A stretch of DNA of 64,000 nucleotides from Portulaca oleracea (GCA_029582165.1 CM055872.1:27196243-27260242); one strand, 5' to 3'. Positions 33,041 through 46,274 are shown, numbered from the stretch's first letter. A program made the numbers and translations. The notes: generated by a model from the sequence alone, not told the origin.

Positions 33041-34254
33041 TTCTAGTCCATATAGTAGTCATTGGGCTGAGACAAGTTATGATTACCAACTAAGTTAATT
33101 AACCTCAAAAATTATGGTTAACCTAGTGGTTGGACCCATTTATATGTAAAGGCTAATTCTCTTGGTTCATAAAGTAAACTCAACTCGCCTTTGATGATTC
33201 TATTTGGCCCTTTACAACATCTTCTTAACAAAGATCCAATAAACCTGATTAAAGTCAAAGCAAAGCAAAGCTAGTGGGTAAAGTCTTAGACTGCATAATA
33301 ATCACCGGGCTAGAGTAAATTAATTTATCAACTTAATTATCGAATCTGTCACACTTATGGCCTGCCTGTGGTTAAGCCCAACCATATCAAATTTGGCAAT
33401 TAAGTCCATAAAATAATTATAACTCACTCGTTGTTGGTTTTATTCAATCTTTTATGATACCTGCTTTCTGGTAATCAATAAAAAAAAAAAACAAAGTAGA
33501 AAGAAGGGTCGTCAGTCGTACCAATCGTTATTTTAGTCCGTATGGCAGTCAACATGGCTCGAATTAAGTCTGAGTCAGTAGCCCAATTACGGATTCTCCT
33601 TAAAACGGTCGGCCTGTGGATGGGGCTCAACCGAATTGAGAAACACTGATTTGTGCTCAATGACTTAGGCTGGATTCGTGACGCTTGACTTTATTCGGCC
33701 TCTTATAATGATTGGTTGTCCTTAGGTCTAAAAAATCTGACTAATAAATCAAACAAAGTTAGTGGATAAAGTTTTAGACTGCATAACAATCACCGGCCTC
33801 GAGTAAATTAATTTATCGAATTAATTATTGAATCCATCATACTTATGGCCGGCCCGTGGTTAGGCCCAACCATATTGGATTTGGCAATTAAGTCCATAAA
33901 CTAATTACAACTCGCCTGTTGTTGGTTTTATCCAGTCCTTTACGATATCCACTTTTCTAAACAAATAGATTAAAAAATGTATAGAAAAGTGTCAGACCGT
34001 CAGTGTTGTCGATCATTATTTTAGTCTGTATAATAGTCAGCACGGCTCGAGTTGGTTTGTGTAGGTACTCCAAGTTACGGATTCTCCTTAAAAAGGTCGG
34101 CCTGTGGATGGAGCCCATCCGAATTGCGAAACACTGACTTGTAGTCCCATACTCGGTTCTGATTCGCCGTGTTTGGCTTTATTCGGCCCTTTATAATGAT
34201 CAGTTGTCCTTAGGGTCCATATAGAGTTAGGCCCGTAAAGTAGATAAAGTGTGT

Positions 34255-34357
34255 TGTAGACTATGTGTAAATATGCGTCTGTGCATGTGCATGTGCATGT
34301 GCATGTGCATGTGTATGTGTATGTGTAGGTGACTGTGCATGTGTGTGTACTTGTGCA

Positions 34358-34388
<31 letters not shown>

Positions 34389-34465
34389 GTGCATGTGTAT
34401 GTGTCTTTGCATGTGTATGTGCATGTGTATGTGTCTGTGCATGTGTTTGTGTCTATGCATGTGCA

Positions 34466-34496
<31 letters not shown>

Positions 34497-34501
34497 GTGC
34501 A

Positions 34502-34532
<31 letters not shown>

Positions 34533-34545
34533 GTGTTTGTGTAAC
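34255..34545 (+). repeat. (TGTATG)n / (TGCATG)n repeat
   Basis: Nearly 50 hexamer units with C/T variation. It yields long ORFs in several frames (Met-Cys, Val-Tyr, Thr-Tyr and Met-His repeats), none of which is a gene. Confidence 0.95.
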
Positions 34546-34850
34546 CACGTGTTTCAGTTTGTTGAGTCTTTGCTACGTGTTTGAGTTTGTTGTGTCTTTG
34601 CCACGTGTTCAAGTCTTTGTTAGGGTTTTGTTAACACGTGCTTAGAGTCGTTATTAGATGTAAATACGTGTTTGAGTCTCTGTTAAGTTTTTTTTAACGC
34701 GCGCTTTGAGTCTTTGTTAAGTGTGAATACGTGTTTGAGTCTTTGTTAGATTTTGTTAACACGTGTTTTGAGTCTTTGTTAAGTGTAAATATGTGTTTGT
34801 GTTTGTGTTTGTTGTGTCTTCGTTAGAATCGGAACTAATTTTGAGATATT
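34546..34850 (+). repeat. Short repeats of TTTGAGTCTTTGTTA and ACGTGTTTGAG
   Basis: About six copies of a 50-60 bp unit (ACGTGTTTGAGTCTTTGTTA) between the hexamer array and the next 245-bp repeat. Confidence 0.7.
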
Positions 34851-35559
34851 GTTTTAGTCCGCGTAATAATCATTGGGTTCAAAAAGAAATTTTAAACTCG
34901 ATTAATTAACCTTAAATTTTATGGTCGGCCTAGTTGTGAGACCCATCCGTTTTAAAGGTTAATCGGCCTTGTTTATCGATTCATTTTCACTTACCATTGA
35001 TGGTTTTATTCGACCCTTCTCAGTATTCTCTTATTTTGGGTCCAAAGAAAATGATTAATAATAAAACAAAGTGAGTGTGTGTTGTTCTAGCTTGCGTAAT
35101 AGTCTCAAGGTTAGAGAAAATAAATTTATATATTCGATTAATAAGTCTAAAACAAAATCCATGGTCGGCCCGTTGGTAAGCCCATCCATGTAGGATTTAA
35201 TAATTGAGTTTATAAGTCTATTTTAACTCACCTTTCGATGACTTTATTCGGTCCTTTATGACATCCACTTTCCTCGAGTTAAATAAATAAATATGAAAGA
35301 GTGTGTACATAAAAGTCAGTCTGTTAGTGTGTCGAGCATTATTCTAGTCCGCTTAATAGCCAGCTTAGCTTGAGCTAACACAAGCTTGTTAGTTCAAGTG
35401 ACGGATTCTCCTCAAAACGGTCGGCTTGTGGTTTAAGCCCATCCAAATTGAGAAACACTCACTTACGCTTTCCAACTTATGTCAACTCGCTATGTTTGAC
35501 TTTATCCGGCCCTTTGTAATGCTCTTGTTGTAAAAAGTTTGTTTAGGGTCATATAGAAG

Positions 35560-36800
35560 TTAGAACACGTAAACCTGTATCACAGTTAAGTTGTTCTTAA
35601 GTCAGTAAATAAGTGTTTTACACGTTAGGAGGTGTCATATCATGTATGGTCTAGTAAACCTAAATTATAGGTGAGTCTTCGTTTTAGAGTTTGCATGTAA
35701 GTGTCTTGTATTCTTTAAGAGGTCTCATATAGGTTCGTAGGACATGTGAACCTATGGGTGAGTCTTTAATTCAGAGTCTACATGTATGTGTCTTGCATTT
35801 CCATGTCACTAAATAAGTGTCTTTATTTTAAAGCCTTTGTTTAGAGTCACCATGTAAGTGTTTTTTTCTTTAGGAAGTCGCATATAAGGTCTAGGTCCTA
35901 GGTGAGTCTTTTCCTAAGTCAATATGTGTCTTTCATTTCTAGGAAGTTCAATGTGAGTCCATGTCATATGTGAGTCTTTTCTTGAGTCAATATGTGTGTT
36001 CCATTTTTAGGAAGTTCAAAGTACACCTAGGTCTAGGATGAATATTTGTGTTAATATCTGCATGTAAGTATCTTGCATTCTTTAGGAGGTTTCATATAAG
36101 GTCTAGGATGAGTCTTTGTGTTAGCGTCTGCATGTAAATGTCTTTCAGTCTTTAAGAAATCTTCATACGAGGTCTAGGTCATAGGTGAACCTTTTCATAA
36201 GTCAATGTGTGTTTGTCTTTTTTTTTTGAAAGTTTAAGTAAAACCCATGCCATGGGTAAGTTTTTAGGTTGTTTCTTGAGTCAGTAGGTAAGTGTGTTCA
36301 TTCCTCAGAAAGTCTCATACAGGGTCTAAGTCATGGGTAGGTTCTTTCCTAAGTCAGCATGTGTCTTTCACTTTAAGATTGTCAATTGCAAACCTATGTC
36401 ATGGGTGTGTCTTTGTCTAGAGTTAGCATGTAACTGTTTTTCTTTCTGTAGAAATTCTGGTATAAGGTCTAAGTCATGGGTATGTGTCTAGAGTCGTCAT
36501 GTAGATATTTGTCTTTTTTATGAGGTCTAGTGTAAACCCATGTCATGGGTGAGTCGTTGAGTCTTTTCTTGTGTTGTCATATCATGTGAGTCTTTCTTTT
36601 TCTAGGAAGGTTAATGTAGGTCCATGTCATAAGGTAGCCTTTCCAAGTTAGCACATAGGCATTTGCATTTCAGGAAGTCTCATATAAATTTTAGTACATA
36701 TAGACCCATGTCGTGGGTAAGTTTTTCCCTTAAGTCAGTATATAGAAGCCTTGCACCCTAAGAAGTACCATGTAGGTCAGTTAGCACATTCAAACCCATG
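35560..36800 (+). repeat. Irregular short repeats (CATGTCATGGGTGAGTCTT) in the LARD body
   Basis: About fifteen copies of a 60-100 bp unit alternating CCATGTCATGGGTGAGTCTT, AGTCAGCATGT and TAGGAAGTCTCATATA. Another copy of this series is at 26610-27080. Confidence 0.75.
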
Positions 36801-39408
36801 TACAAAGTTCCAGATAGAACATGGATTCCCCAGACGAAGACAGGGAGGGCACATCATCAAGGGAGCTTTAGAGTTAGCTACATTCCTTGTTGTCAAGCAT
36901 TTTGCTTTTGGAGTCTGTTAGGTTAAGAGTCAGTTCTTAATTAATTTCTTGCTCTTGTTGCTACTTGTTCAAATAGAATTTCGTGCTTATACTCCTGATT
37001 TAGGTTCAAAAGTTCTCTCGCCCATTCACCATCCTTATAAACCAAGTCTGGCAAATTCATCTTCTCTTATCCTTCCATTTTTGTCATACGCTTTATTCCC
37101 ATCCTTTTGTTTCTTGAATTCAAGGTTAGAGAGATAAAGAGAGAAATTCAAAAATTCAAAAAAAAAAGAGTGAAAAACTATAGAGTGGCCGGTTTGAAAA
37201 CCTCATTGCGGAAAATCAGGCAAAAGGAGAGAATAAAATTGATGAGAGAAGTCAGCCTGCATTCTCATCCAGCAGGCTGAGCAACAGGAGAGAGTATTGT
37301 CAGGAAAGACCAAGTCCAATAATCTCTCTTAAGTGAATGCACCTCATTAGAAATCTCGCAACTTAACCAAATGTGCCGAGGACAGGGGGCTTTCGCCCGA
37401 CCTTTATTTCACTAACCACATTACCCTCGTCTTTTCACCCAATCTCGACCTACCACTTACTACCTATCATTTACATTTCTGGCCTTTTCCATCAAACCTC
37501 ACAACCCTTTCATTCATTAAACCAGCCCTAAAAGGTGTGCTATGACCAAGGAGAATAGGAGGCAACCCGTGAAGGAATTCGAAAAAAAGGGAGAAACTAA
37601 AAAAAAAAAGGTTGAGAGGGATAGCAAAAAAATAGAGATAGATAGCAAAAAAATAGAGAGAGATAGCAAAAAAAAAAAAAGGAAAAGGAAGAGCAAAAAA
37701 CGCAGAGAACGAAACAAAAGAGAAGAAGCAAAAAAGTGGGGAGAATAAGAAGCTAGAAGATAGAAATAAGAGTCATGCACACCAGAAAAATCCCCTAAAC
37801 CTTTCCCATCTCAAACCTTCATCTCATTATTCATACACCTCATCATACCTTTCACCCTTCAAGCCTTCATAACCATATTTCCGAACCATTAAGCCTTCCT
37901 CGAGGCACTACCCATCAAAGTTGCGCTTAAAGAACTACGACTGGCCTGATTCCACCTTGGATACGTAGGAAAACCTCTTCGAGGCCAGGCCCATACCTTT
38001 CACTTTAGAGAGCGTTCGTCATTTAATAAACTGGTCTTTGAGAGAATTGAAAAAAAAAGAGCGAATAAAAGAGCTAGTCTGGAAACCCCACCGGGGCTGG
38101 CTAGGAAAAAAGGAGAGGAAACCCTGGATGCTAGCACTATCATCAACCCTCCATTTTCTTTTTTCGTTCGTCAGACTTGGATACCATTCCAACACCCATG
38201 TTCCAGCCTTTTACCAAGAGATGATGTCTACCCCATTTGACCGTCTCTTCACCCCTTTCAAGACACCATCATCCTTAAGTGTCTCTTTATCCCCATGTTC
38301 CAACCTTTTCCCAAGAGATGATGTTTATCCCATTCGACCATCTCTCATTCCTTTTTAAGCCACATTCATTCTTGAGTGTCTCCACATCCCTTTCATTAAT
38401 AATACATCTCCCATCATCTCTTTCACCAAACACTTTCAAACCAATCTTTTTAGCCTTTTCATCTCATCTTACCATTTGAGGACTTTTTCAGCTCGGTCAT
38501 TAATGCAAGTATGAGGTTTTGTTCTAAATGCCCACCCTCAGCACACTTGAGTGCGACTCACTTCTCACCAAGAGCAGTATCCGTCCACATTAGAGCAGCG
38601 GCTAACTGGCGACATACAAAATCATGAATAGACTCGGAGATAAGCTACTCTAAACTGGGGGCTCGCGCTACCTTTGTGACCATCGTTCAAGACATTTCGC
38701 GGAGATAACTTCTAAGAGAGACATCTACTCCCTATTCTACAAGGTCTTGGGTCTTCATTCTCATTAGTGTCCTAATAGTGGTCTCGAAAAAAAAGAAAGA
38801 GAAAAAAAAAGAAGAAAGAAAAAAGAAAAAAGAAAAGAAAAAAAGAAAAGAAAAAAGAAAAAAAAGAAAAAGAAGAAGAGAGGCAAACTTGAAAACCCTT
38901 TGGCAAGTTAGGAAAAAGGAGAGATCGAGACTCGCGACTAAGGACATACCAGACTTCCATCACTGCAGCATAAGAAGTAATGCCTGCTTCCGTTCTATGG
39001 TCTCCATGCATCATATCGTCAGTTCACCAAACTGGAGGCTTGCAAATCCTCAAGTTGCTCTCCAAAGCAGGACTGTATCGTCGAGAGTCTACGCCAAACT
39101 GGGGGCTTGTCGTACATCATCATAGATTTGCAAGCAATCAAGTTCGTCTACATGACCATTCAAAAAGCAAGTCCTTCAAGCCTAGCGCCTCCGCCACCAT
39201 TCCCTGTCCCCTGGACCGAATGTTCCTCATCCTAGATTTTCCCGAAATTCCCTACAAGTGGCCATGATTCTTAGGAAGTCATGGTCTTAGGAAAGCATTG
39301 ATTGAAAAAAAAAGGTCATTGTCTTAGAAAAGCATTGTCATAGGAAGTCTTTGTGTTAGAAATACATTGTCCTAAAAAAAGGTCATTGTCTAAATATAGA
39401 GTCGGGGG
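36800..39408 (+). other. LARD body, gene-free middle part
   Basis: Contains purine-rich tracts (37590-37745, 38790-38880) that create Lys/Glu ORFs. It also has GGCCTGATTCCACCTTGGAT and ATACGTAGG near 37940, a segment I associate with the 3' part of TAT/Ogre-type elements. 37740-39408 matches 50821-52295 in body 2. No protein domain is detectable. Confidence 0.6.
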
Positions 39409-40653
39409 TGATATATGTGCAGACCAAAGGAAGTCAGAGTGCACTGGCTTAGACAACACCAAGGACCTTACTGTCCTGTCTCTGTTCAACTTAAGCTCTT
39501 CCTAGGGATGGAATAGCATCAAGGAACGAAAAACAAAAAAAAGAAGATAGAAAACCTGTGACTCTTACTGATACAGACAACACCACAGCAAGAAGCACAA
39601 GGGCAAACTCAGCTATACACTGGATACAGTCCACACCACCAGAACATGAACCGAGCTCTATTTAACACCTTCTAATCTTGCCAAAGCTTAGTTACAGACA
39701 AGTAGAAACAATGGAGAGTTTTTAGAGACACTCACAAACACACATGAGCAAGCTGGACTGGTTTCTCATTCATTCACTCAAAGTTGAATGCTATTACACA
39801 GGAGCCTTGCTTATATTGCTACTTTCAGCCAGTAGTTGGCTGTAATCGAGTGATTAAGGCTTTCCTAAGCATTAGGAAACCTCTAATCTACTACGAAGCT
39901 AACTTAAGATACATAAGAAAGCTGTTTAAAACTAATTACATCAGATTATATTAAGAAAAACAACAAAATAAATATAAATATAGCTGGCTGAATCTGGAAA
40001 TGCCAGCAGGTGCTTATCGGGCCTTAGTCATGCTTCCACTGAGCTTATTATAATCTCCCTCGTGGCTGCTGAGATTGCTGATAGTATTAGCAACTAAGGA
40101 CATTTGATTATTGAAAGGAAATTGACCAAATGACCTCATTACAGCTGAAAATGCTAAGACTATCCCAACTGCATGATGTTGCCTGCACTTCATGAACCAA
40201 CATGCTGTAGAAAATGCCCAAGGACATCAGTCACCTGCACTCCTCGAACACTAGTAGTAAATGACCTTAGGAACATAGGGTATCCACCAAATGTCATTGC
40301 CTTGAGCTGTTGCAGCTTGTAATAAACCTTGAATTAGACACGAACCCTGATTTCACAGGTTGGGGTTCTGCCAAGGTCCAATTGCACCAATTGGACTTAG
40401 GTTCTAAGGCCAAGGCTGCATCCTGCACAGGATCCTGGGGTGATCAACTTGTTGCCTTTGAGTGCTTCAAAACTCCCCTAGGACCTGTCTGCCATTACTC
40501 TTCTACGCTTGCTACAGGAAGGACTTAATCCCTCCTGAATTCCCAGCTAAGTCCCATTAAGTGAAGGACCTGCTAAGGACCTCAGGATGAAAAGTCCTAT
40601 CTTCTTTCCTTTCTGGCTCAGCTAGCATTGTTGTTGTAGATGGACCTCCATCA
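39409..40653 (-). repeat. 3' LTR of gypsy element 1
   Basis: 1245 bp; minus strand begins TGATGGAGGTCCATC and ends CACATATATCA. The first 97 bp also encode the end of pol. Confidence 0.9.
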
Positions 40654-41700
40654 TCCTCCTCTGGTTCAGAAAAGTTTGACCTCAAACTTGGTAAACCCTC
40701 CTCTGCTGGATAGTAAGGTCTAAGATCTGCAACATTGAAAGTTGCACTCCCTCCATAGTCTGCAGATAAAGCCAACTTATAAGCATTCTCATTAACTTGC
40801 TCAATCACCTCGAATGGACCATCAGCCCTGGAAACAAGCTTCCCTTTCCTCCTGCTAGGAAACCTGTTTTTCCTGAGGTGTACCCATACCAAATCACCTG
40901 GAGTAAACACAACTCTTCTCCTCTTTTGATTTGCTGCTGGTGCTACTTTTTCATTGTGTTTCTCAATTTGCTGTTGGATTTGTTGATGGAACTCTTTAAT
41001 TTGCTTGGCCCTTAGATTAGCTTCGTAGCTAAACTTGATTGAAGTAGCTTGGGGTACCAAATCCAAAGGAGTGATTAGATTCAGTACTCCATAAACCACT
41101 TGAAAAGGTGAATGACCAGTAGCTTTATTGGAGGCTCTGTTGAAAGCAAGCTGTGCCTGTGGTAGCATAATATCCCAACTTCCTTTATTTCTTGCTACAA
41201 GGCTTCTCAAGAGTTCACCTAAGGTTCTGTTAGTAACCTCAGTTTGACCATCTGTCTGGGGATGACAGGTAGTGCTAAACTTGAGTTGAGTTCCCATCTT
41301 TTTCCATAGTGTAACCTAGAAATGGCTAAGAAACTTGGTATCCCTATCTGAAACCATAGATCTAGGAATGCCATAAAACTTGACTACCTCTTGAAAATAT
41401 AAATCAGCAACTTTAACAGCATCATAGGTAGTATTGCAAGGAATAAAATGATCAGCCATTTTTTAGAATCTATCAACAACAACCATAATAGAGTCTTTAC
41501 CTCTCTGAGTTCTGGAAGTCCCACAATGAAATCAAGACTAACATCTTCCCAGGGACCTTTAGGAACTAGTAAAGGGGTATAAAGTCCTTGAGGTAGACTT
41601 TGACTTTTGGATAATTGGCATATGCTGCACCTCTTGACCAAATGCTCTACATCTCTTCCCATCTTTGGGAAAAAATAATGTTCTTTAAGCATAAGTAATG
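40557..41700 (-). pseudogene. Integrase of gypsy element 1
   Basis: The zinc-binding part reads MLKEHYFFPKMGRDVEHLVK and CSICQLSKSQ. The core keeps WEDVSLDFIVGLP (first Asp), but the second Asp region is lost to frameshifts around 41300-41480. The Glu segment is present as [19 protein letters not shown]. The C-terminal part has FTPGDLVWVHLRKNRFPSRR and GPFEVIEQVNENAYKL, and ends inside the LTR with HPEVLSRSFT. Integrase would join cDNA to the genome; this copy cannot. Confidence 0.85.
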
Positions 41701-42620
41701 TCTTCTTTATGCCAAAGTGTCCTGCTAATCCTCCTCCAATGAACTTCTGAGATTAGTAATTCCCTTATACTGCTTTTAGGAATACATAATCTGTTGCCTT
41801 TAAATAAAAATCCATGATCTGTATGATACAGACCTTGAGGATGCTGTTGACAAGCCTGAAACTTGTCCTTGAAATCATCATCTGTAGCATAAAGGACCTT
41901 CAGTTGCTCAAATCCTAGGATTCTGGAATCCAGGATGTGCAATAAGAAAAATCTTCTGGAAAGTGCATCAGCTCCCTTGTTCATATTGCCTGACTTATGA
42001 TGGATCATGAAATGGAAAGACTGCATAAACTCGACCCATTTAGCATGCCTGGGATTAAGCTTGTGCTGTCCTTGAATATATTTTAGGGCTTCATGATCAC
42101 TATGCATGATAGACTCTCCACCAACTAAATAATGTCTCCAATGCTCAAGAGCTCGAATAATTGCATAAAATTCCTTATCATAAGTACTGTACTTCTTCTT
42201 TGCTTCATTCAGTTTCTCACTGAAGTAAGCTATAGGCCTGCCATCTTGAGATAAGACAGCTCCTATGTCAACTCCTGGGCATCACACTCTACTTCAAAGA
42301 TCTTAGAAAAGCTAGGCAAAGCAAGAACTAGTGTTGTTGTAAGCTTCTCTTTGAGCTGTTCAAAGGACCTCTGTGCTGCTGGAGTCCAATGAAAAGACTT
42401 CCCTTTGATAACTTCAGTCGTGGGTGCTATAATAGTGTGAAAGTTTCTCACAAATCTTCTATAAAATAAAGCTAACCCATGAAAACTCCTTACTTGCTGA
42501 ATAGAACTGGGGGTAGGCCACTCTTGAATGGCCTTGATCTTCTCCTGATCAACTTGAATGCCATCATCAGATATTATATATAGCCAAGAAAAATGACTTG
42601 GTCTGTACAGAACTGACATT
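41700..42620 (-). pseudogene. RNase H region of gypsy element 1
   Basis: Pieces recognisable are [55 protein letters not shown] and GADALSRRF. The first catalytic Asp region reads ECDAQ instead of DCDAS, and a frame break near 42265 separates it from the rest. Confidence 0.8.
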
Positions 42621-43100
42621 TCTTCAAATTCCCATAAAGCTTCTCCTTAGACAGAATATTCATCACTTGTTTCAACTGCTATTGATGCTCTACCTCTGTC
42701 TTACTATAAACCAAAATATCATCAAAATAAACAACTACACAACCTCCAATCAAAGGTTTCAGTACCTGGTTCATAAGCCTCATGAATGTAGAAGGAGCAT
42801 TTGTAAGACCAAAGGGTATTACATGCCATTCAAACAGACCTCCTTTTGTTTTAAATGCTGTCTTCCATTCATCACCTTCATAGATTCTGATTTGATAATA
42901 ACCACTTCTTAAATCTATCTTGGAAAACACCTCAGACCCATGGAGTTCATCAAGAAGATCTTCAAGTCTAGGTATTGGAAACCTGTACTTGATTGTGATT
43001 TTGTTTAAAGCTCTGCAGTCTATACACATTCTTTAGCTACCATCTTTCTTATGAACCAACAGAGCAGGTACTTCACATGGACTTAGGCTCTCCCTGATCA
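42621..43100 (-). pseudogene. Reverse transcriptase of gypsy element 1
   Basis: 42679-43029 keeps [53 protein letters not shown] and the catalytic [12 protein letters not shown]. The frame is closed by stops on both sides, so only the palm survives as one piece. Confidence 0.88.
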
Positions 43101-43980
43101 TTCCCTTGCTAAGAAGATCATCCACTTGCCTTTGAATCTCTGCAGTTTCTGCTGGAGCCATCCTGTAAGCAGGTTTATTGGCAAGACTGATCCTAGAACT
43201 AAATCAATCTTGTGCTGGATGTCTCTCTTGGGGGGCAATCCTGGGGGCATCTCATCTGGAAATAGAAATACATATTCTTCCAGGAGTGGGACAAGTAGGG
43301 GATGGTTATTTTGTGGGGTTTGTGGTTCATCAGGGGATAATAGAATGAGATCTTTACCAGCACTGAACTCATGATGCTCAGCAGCTAGTAAAAGATAAAG
43401 GGTAGGCTCAAGATAAAGGTTCTTTGTGGGCTTGGTATGTTTGAGCGGGATTAAGGTTATTTTCTTGTGGTTCACCACCAAGGTATAAGTATTAGCCCTT
43501 CCATCATGTTGCACAGACTTATCAAACATCCAAGGCCTTCCCAACAACAAATGATATGCATCCATAGGCAAGACATCACACCAAACAGAATCATGATATG
43601 ATTTGCCTATTGTAAAACTCACCAAACACCTTTCTGTGATAGGAATGCCTTTGCTAGACTTCAGCCACTGAATAGAATAAGGTGCTGGATGTGATGAAGT
43701 CTCCAGCTACAACTTCTCCACCATTTCCTGTGAAGCTACATTTGTACAGCTGCCACCATCTACAATGATTGAGCAGACCTTCCCTTTCACAGTTCATCTT
43801 GTATGGGATAAGACTTCTCTTTGTTCCTGTCCTGTTTCTACAGAAGAACTGCTAAGGGCTCTCCTTATCACCAATAACTCTCCTTCATCAGGGCCTTCCT
43901 CTACCTCATCATACACTGGATCAAGCAACACTCCCTCTGGATGTACTTCCTCTTCCTCCTCAACTTCAGGTTCAGCAAAT
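43098..43980 (-). pseudogene. Aspartic protease region of gypsy element 1
   Basis: The catalytic motif IIVDGGSCTNVAS is readable at about 43730-43765 with Asp kept. Downstream come DVLPMDAYHLLLGRPW and PLLEEYVFLFPDEMPPGLPP, the lead-in to RT. At least two in-frame stops and a frameshift occur. Confidence 0.8.
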
Positions 43981-45066
43981 CATGAAGCTTGATAATCAGC
44001 CAAAGTCACCACTCTCCTATTAGGACATTCTGAAGCTATGTGCCCTAGTCCTTGACATCTGAAACACCTTCTATTATCAGTAGCAATGGGGTTTGGGGTT
44101 CTTTGAGGAGCTGGGGGTTGTTTTTGTGGGGGCGTAGGTTGTTTTGTGGGGTATCTTGGGGTAAAGGGGGTTCTTTGGGCTATAGGGAAGGTTCTGGGAT
44201 AGGTAAAGGGCTTAGGTTGAGGTTTATAGGGGGTTTTCACAGCAAACTCCTTTCCTCTAGACCTCCTTTGAAACTCTACCTTGTGAGCCAGAGAACTAAG
44301 CTCATCCAAAGTAGTGTAGGGATGCAGTTCCACCACATTCCTAATGCCTTCATTCAATCTTGCCAGAAATCTCACCAGGACTTGAGTTTCATTCTCCTTG
44401 AGATCACATCTCCACAAAAGATGCTCAAACTCCTTTGTGTATTCCTCCACAGACTTACTACCTTGCACCAGATGTTGCAATTTACCATAATTCTCCTTAA
44501 GATATTTCACAGGCAAGAACTTATACTTCAGCTTTTCCCTCATCTGTTCTCAAGTCTTAACTTTCTCTTTTCCCTTCTCTACTCTTCTTTTCTTCAGATT
44601 AGACCACCAGATTGAAGCATGTTTCTTTAATTTCAAAGCAATAAGCTTGACCTTCTTCTCTTCAGAAACCTCCTTCAGATCAAAAACCCTTTCCACAGTC
44701 TGCAGCCAGTCTAAGAACAACTTAGTGTCCAACTGACCTTCAAATTCAGGAATTTCCACCTTGAATCTAATTTGTCATCCATTCCAGCCTCCCTCTGTCT
44801 AGTCCGGACTTTCTTACTTCCACTAGGACCCTCTTCTTCACCAAAAGGATTACTGGAATAAGTACTCCCTTCTTCTTCATAATCAGAGTCTTCCTTAAAA
44901 TTTTACTTCTTCAAATATAAATATTTCTTCAACTGATCTGTCAAATATTGCACCTGTTTCTCCAACTCAGCCTTCTCCCTAAGAGCTTGTTCAACCACTT
45001 CCTCGGCAGTCCTACTAGCAGATATCCTGTAACCAACAACAAGCTCATCAAGAAAGTCACACATCT
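43980..45066 (-). pseudogene. Gag of gypsy element 1
   Basis: It starts at an ATG that overlaps the end of the primer site (CAGAGATG), reading MCDFLDELVVGYRISASRTA and a coiled-coil (ALREKAELEKQVQYL). After frame breaks near 44905 and 44760 come the capsid part (FLDWLQTVERVFDL, HASIWWSNLKKRR, QHLVQGSKSVEEYTKEFEHL) and the zinc knuckle CFRCQGLGHIASEC. An in-frame TGA near 44552 replaces a Trp codon. Confidence 0.85.
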
Positions 45067-45075
45067 CTGATACCA
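45065..45075 (-). promoter_or_regulatory. Primer binding site of gypsy element 1
   Basis: TGGTATCAGAG on the minus strand a few bases after the 5' LTR, for the initiator-Met tRNA. Confidence 0.85.
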
Positions 45076-45079
45076 AAGC

Positions 45080-46274
45080 TGATGTATGTGTAGACCAAAG
45101 GGAATCAAAGTGCACTGGTCTGGACAACACACAGGACCTTACTGTCCTGTCTCTGTTCAACTTAAGCTCTTCCTAGGGATGGAATAGCATCAAGGAACGA
45201 AAAACAAATAAAATAAGATAGAAAACCTGTGTCTCTTACTGATACAGACCAAACCACAACAAGAAGCACAAGGGTAAACTCAGCTATGCACTGGATACAG
45301 TCCACACCACCAGAACATGAACCGAGCTTTACTTAACAACTTCTAAGCTTGCGAAAGCTTAGTTAGAGACAAGTAGAAACAATTGATAGTTTTTAGAGAC
45401 ACTCACAAACACACAGGAGCAAGCTCGACTGATTTCTCATTCATTCACTCAAAGTTGAATGCTAATACAGGAGCCTTGCTTATATTGCTACTTTCAGCAA
45501 GTAGCTGGCTGTAACCGAGTGATTAAGGCTTTCCTAAGCATTAGGAAACCTCTAATGTACTACTAAGCTAACTTAAGATACATAAGAAAGCTGTTTAAAA
45601 CTAATTACATTAGATTATATTATGAAAAACAGCAAAATAAATATAAATATGGCTAGTTGAATCTGGAAATGCCAGCAGCTGCTTATCGGGCCTTAGTCAT
45701 GCTTCTATTTAGCAACTAAGGACATTTGATTATTAAAAGGAAATTGACCAAATGACCTCATTACTGCTGAAAATGCTAACACTGTCCCAACTTCATTATG
45801 TTGCCTGCACTTCATGAACCAACATGCTGTAGAAAATGCCTAAGGACATCAGTCACCTGCACTCCTCGAACAGTAGTAGTAAATGACCTTAGGAACACAG
45901 GGCATCCACCAAATGTCATTGCCTTGAGCTGTTTCAGCTTGTAATAAACCTTGAATTAGACATGAACCTTGATTTCACAGGTTGGGGTTCTACCAAGGTC
46001 CAATTGCACCAATTGGACTTTGGTTCTAAGGTTAAGGCTGCCTCCTGCACAGATCATGGGGTGATCAACTTGTTGCCTTTGAATGCTTCAAAACTCCCCT
46101 AGGACCTGTCTGCCATAACTCTTCTATGCTTGCTGCAGGAAGGACTTAATCCCTCCTGAATTCCCAGCTAAGCCCCATAGAGTGAAGGACCAGCTAAGGA
46201 CCTCAGGATGGAAAATCCTCTCTTCTTTCCTTACTAGCTCGGCTAGTATTGTTGTTGTAGATGGACCTCCATCA
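45080..46274 (-). repeat. 5' LTR of gypsy element 1
   Basis: 1195 bp, clearly homologous to 39409-40653 but with scattered substitutions and indels, including a gap where the 3' LTR has about 50 extra bases near 40050. That implies an old insertion. Confidence 0.9.

Larger units (their letters stand above)
33040..35560 (+). repeat. About eight diverged tandem repeats of roughly 245 bp in the LARD body
   Basis: Units begin near 33050, 33285, 33535, 33775, 34020, 34855, 35095 and 35345. Each has TAGTC(C/T)(G/A)..ATA-TAGTC, then GGTCGGCC(T/C)GTGG with AGCCCA(A/T)CC, then TTTATTCGGCCCTTTA. Alternate units resemble each other more, giving an approximately 490-bp higher-order period in the first half. 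A hexanucleotide repeat interrupts the series. Confidence 0.75.
39409..46274 (-). mobile_element. Decayed Ty3/gypsy element (CRM-like), minus strand
   Basis: Two LTRs (39409-40653 and 45080-46274) enclose gag, protease, RT, RNase H and integrase in gypsy order on the minus strand. The primer site follows the 5' LTR. The target site is a G run: GGGGG before 39409 and AGGGGG after 46274, and the unoccupied homologous site in body 2 (about 52290-52300) shows six Gs, as expected for a 5-bp duplication with one later change. RT has the GL(F/Y)[19 protein letters not shown] signature typical of CRM chromoviruses. Many stops and frameshifts make it inactive. Confidence 0.92.

Noticed and set aside
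34227..34645. Overlapping long ORFs (up to 174 codons) on both strands
   Set aside because: All come from the (TGTATG)n repeat, which is open in many frames.
37542..39125. Lys/Glu-rich ORFs and their Phe/Leu-rich antisense partners
   Set aside because: They follow purine-rich simple tracts of the LARD body and are not conserved in body 2.
43126..44615. Plus-strand ORFs of 75-187 codons
   Set aside because: Antisense shadows of gag and protease of the minus-strand gypsy element.
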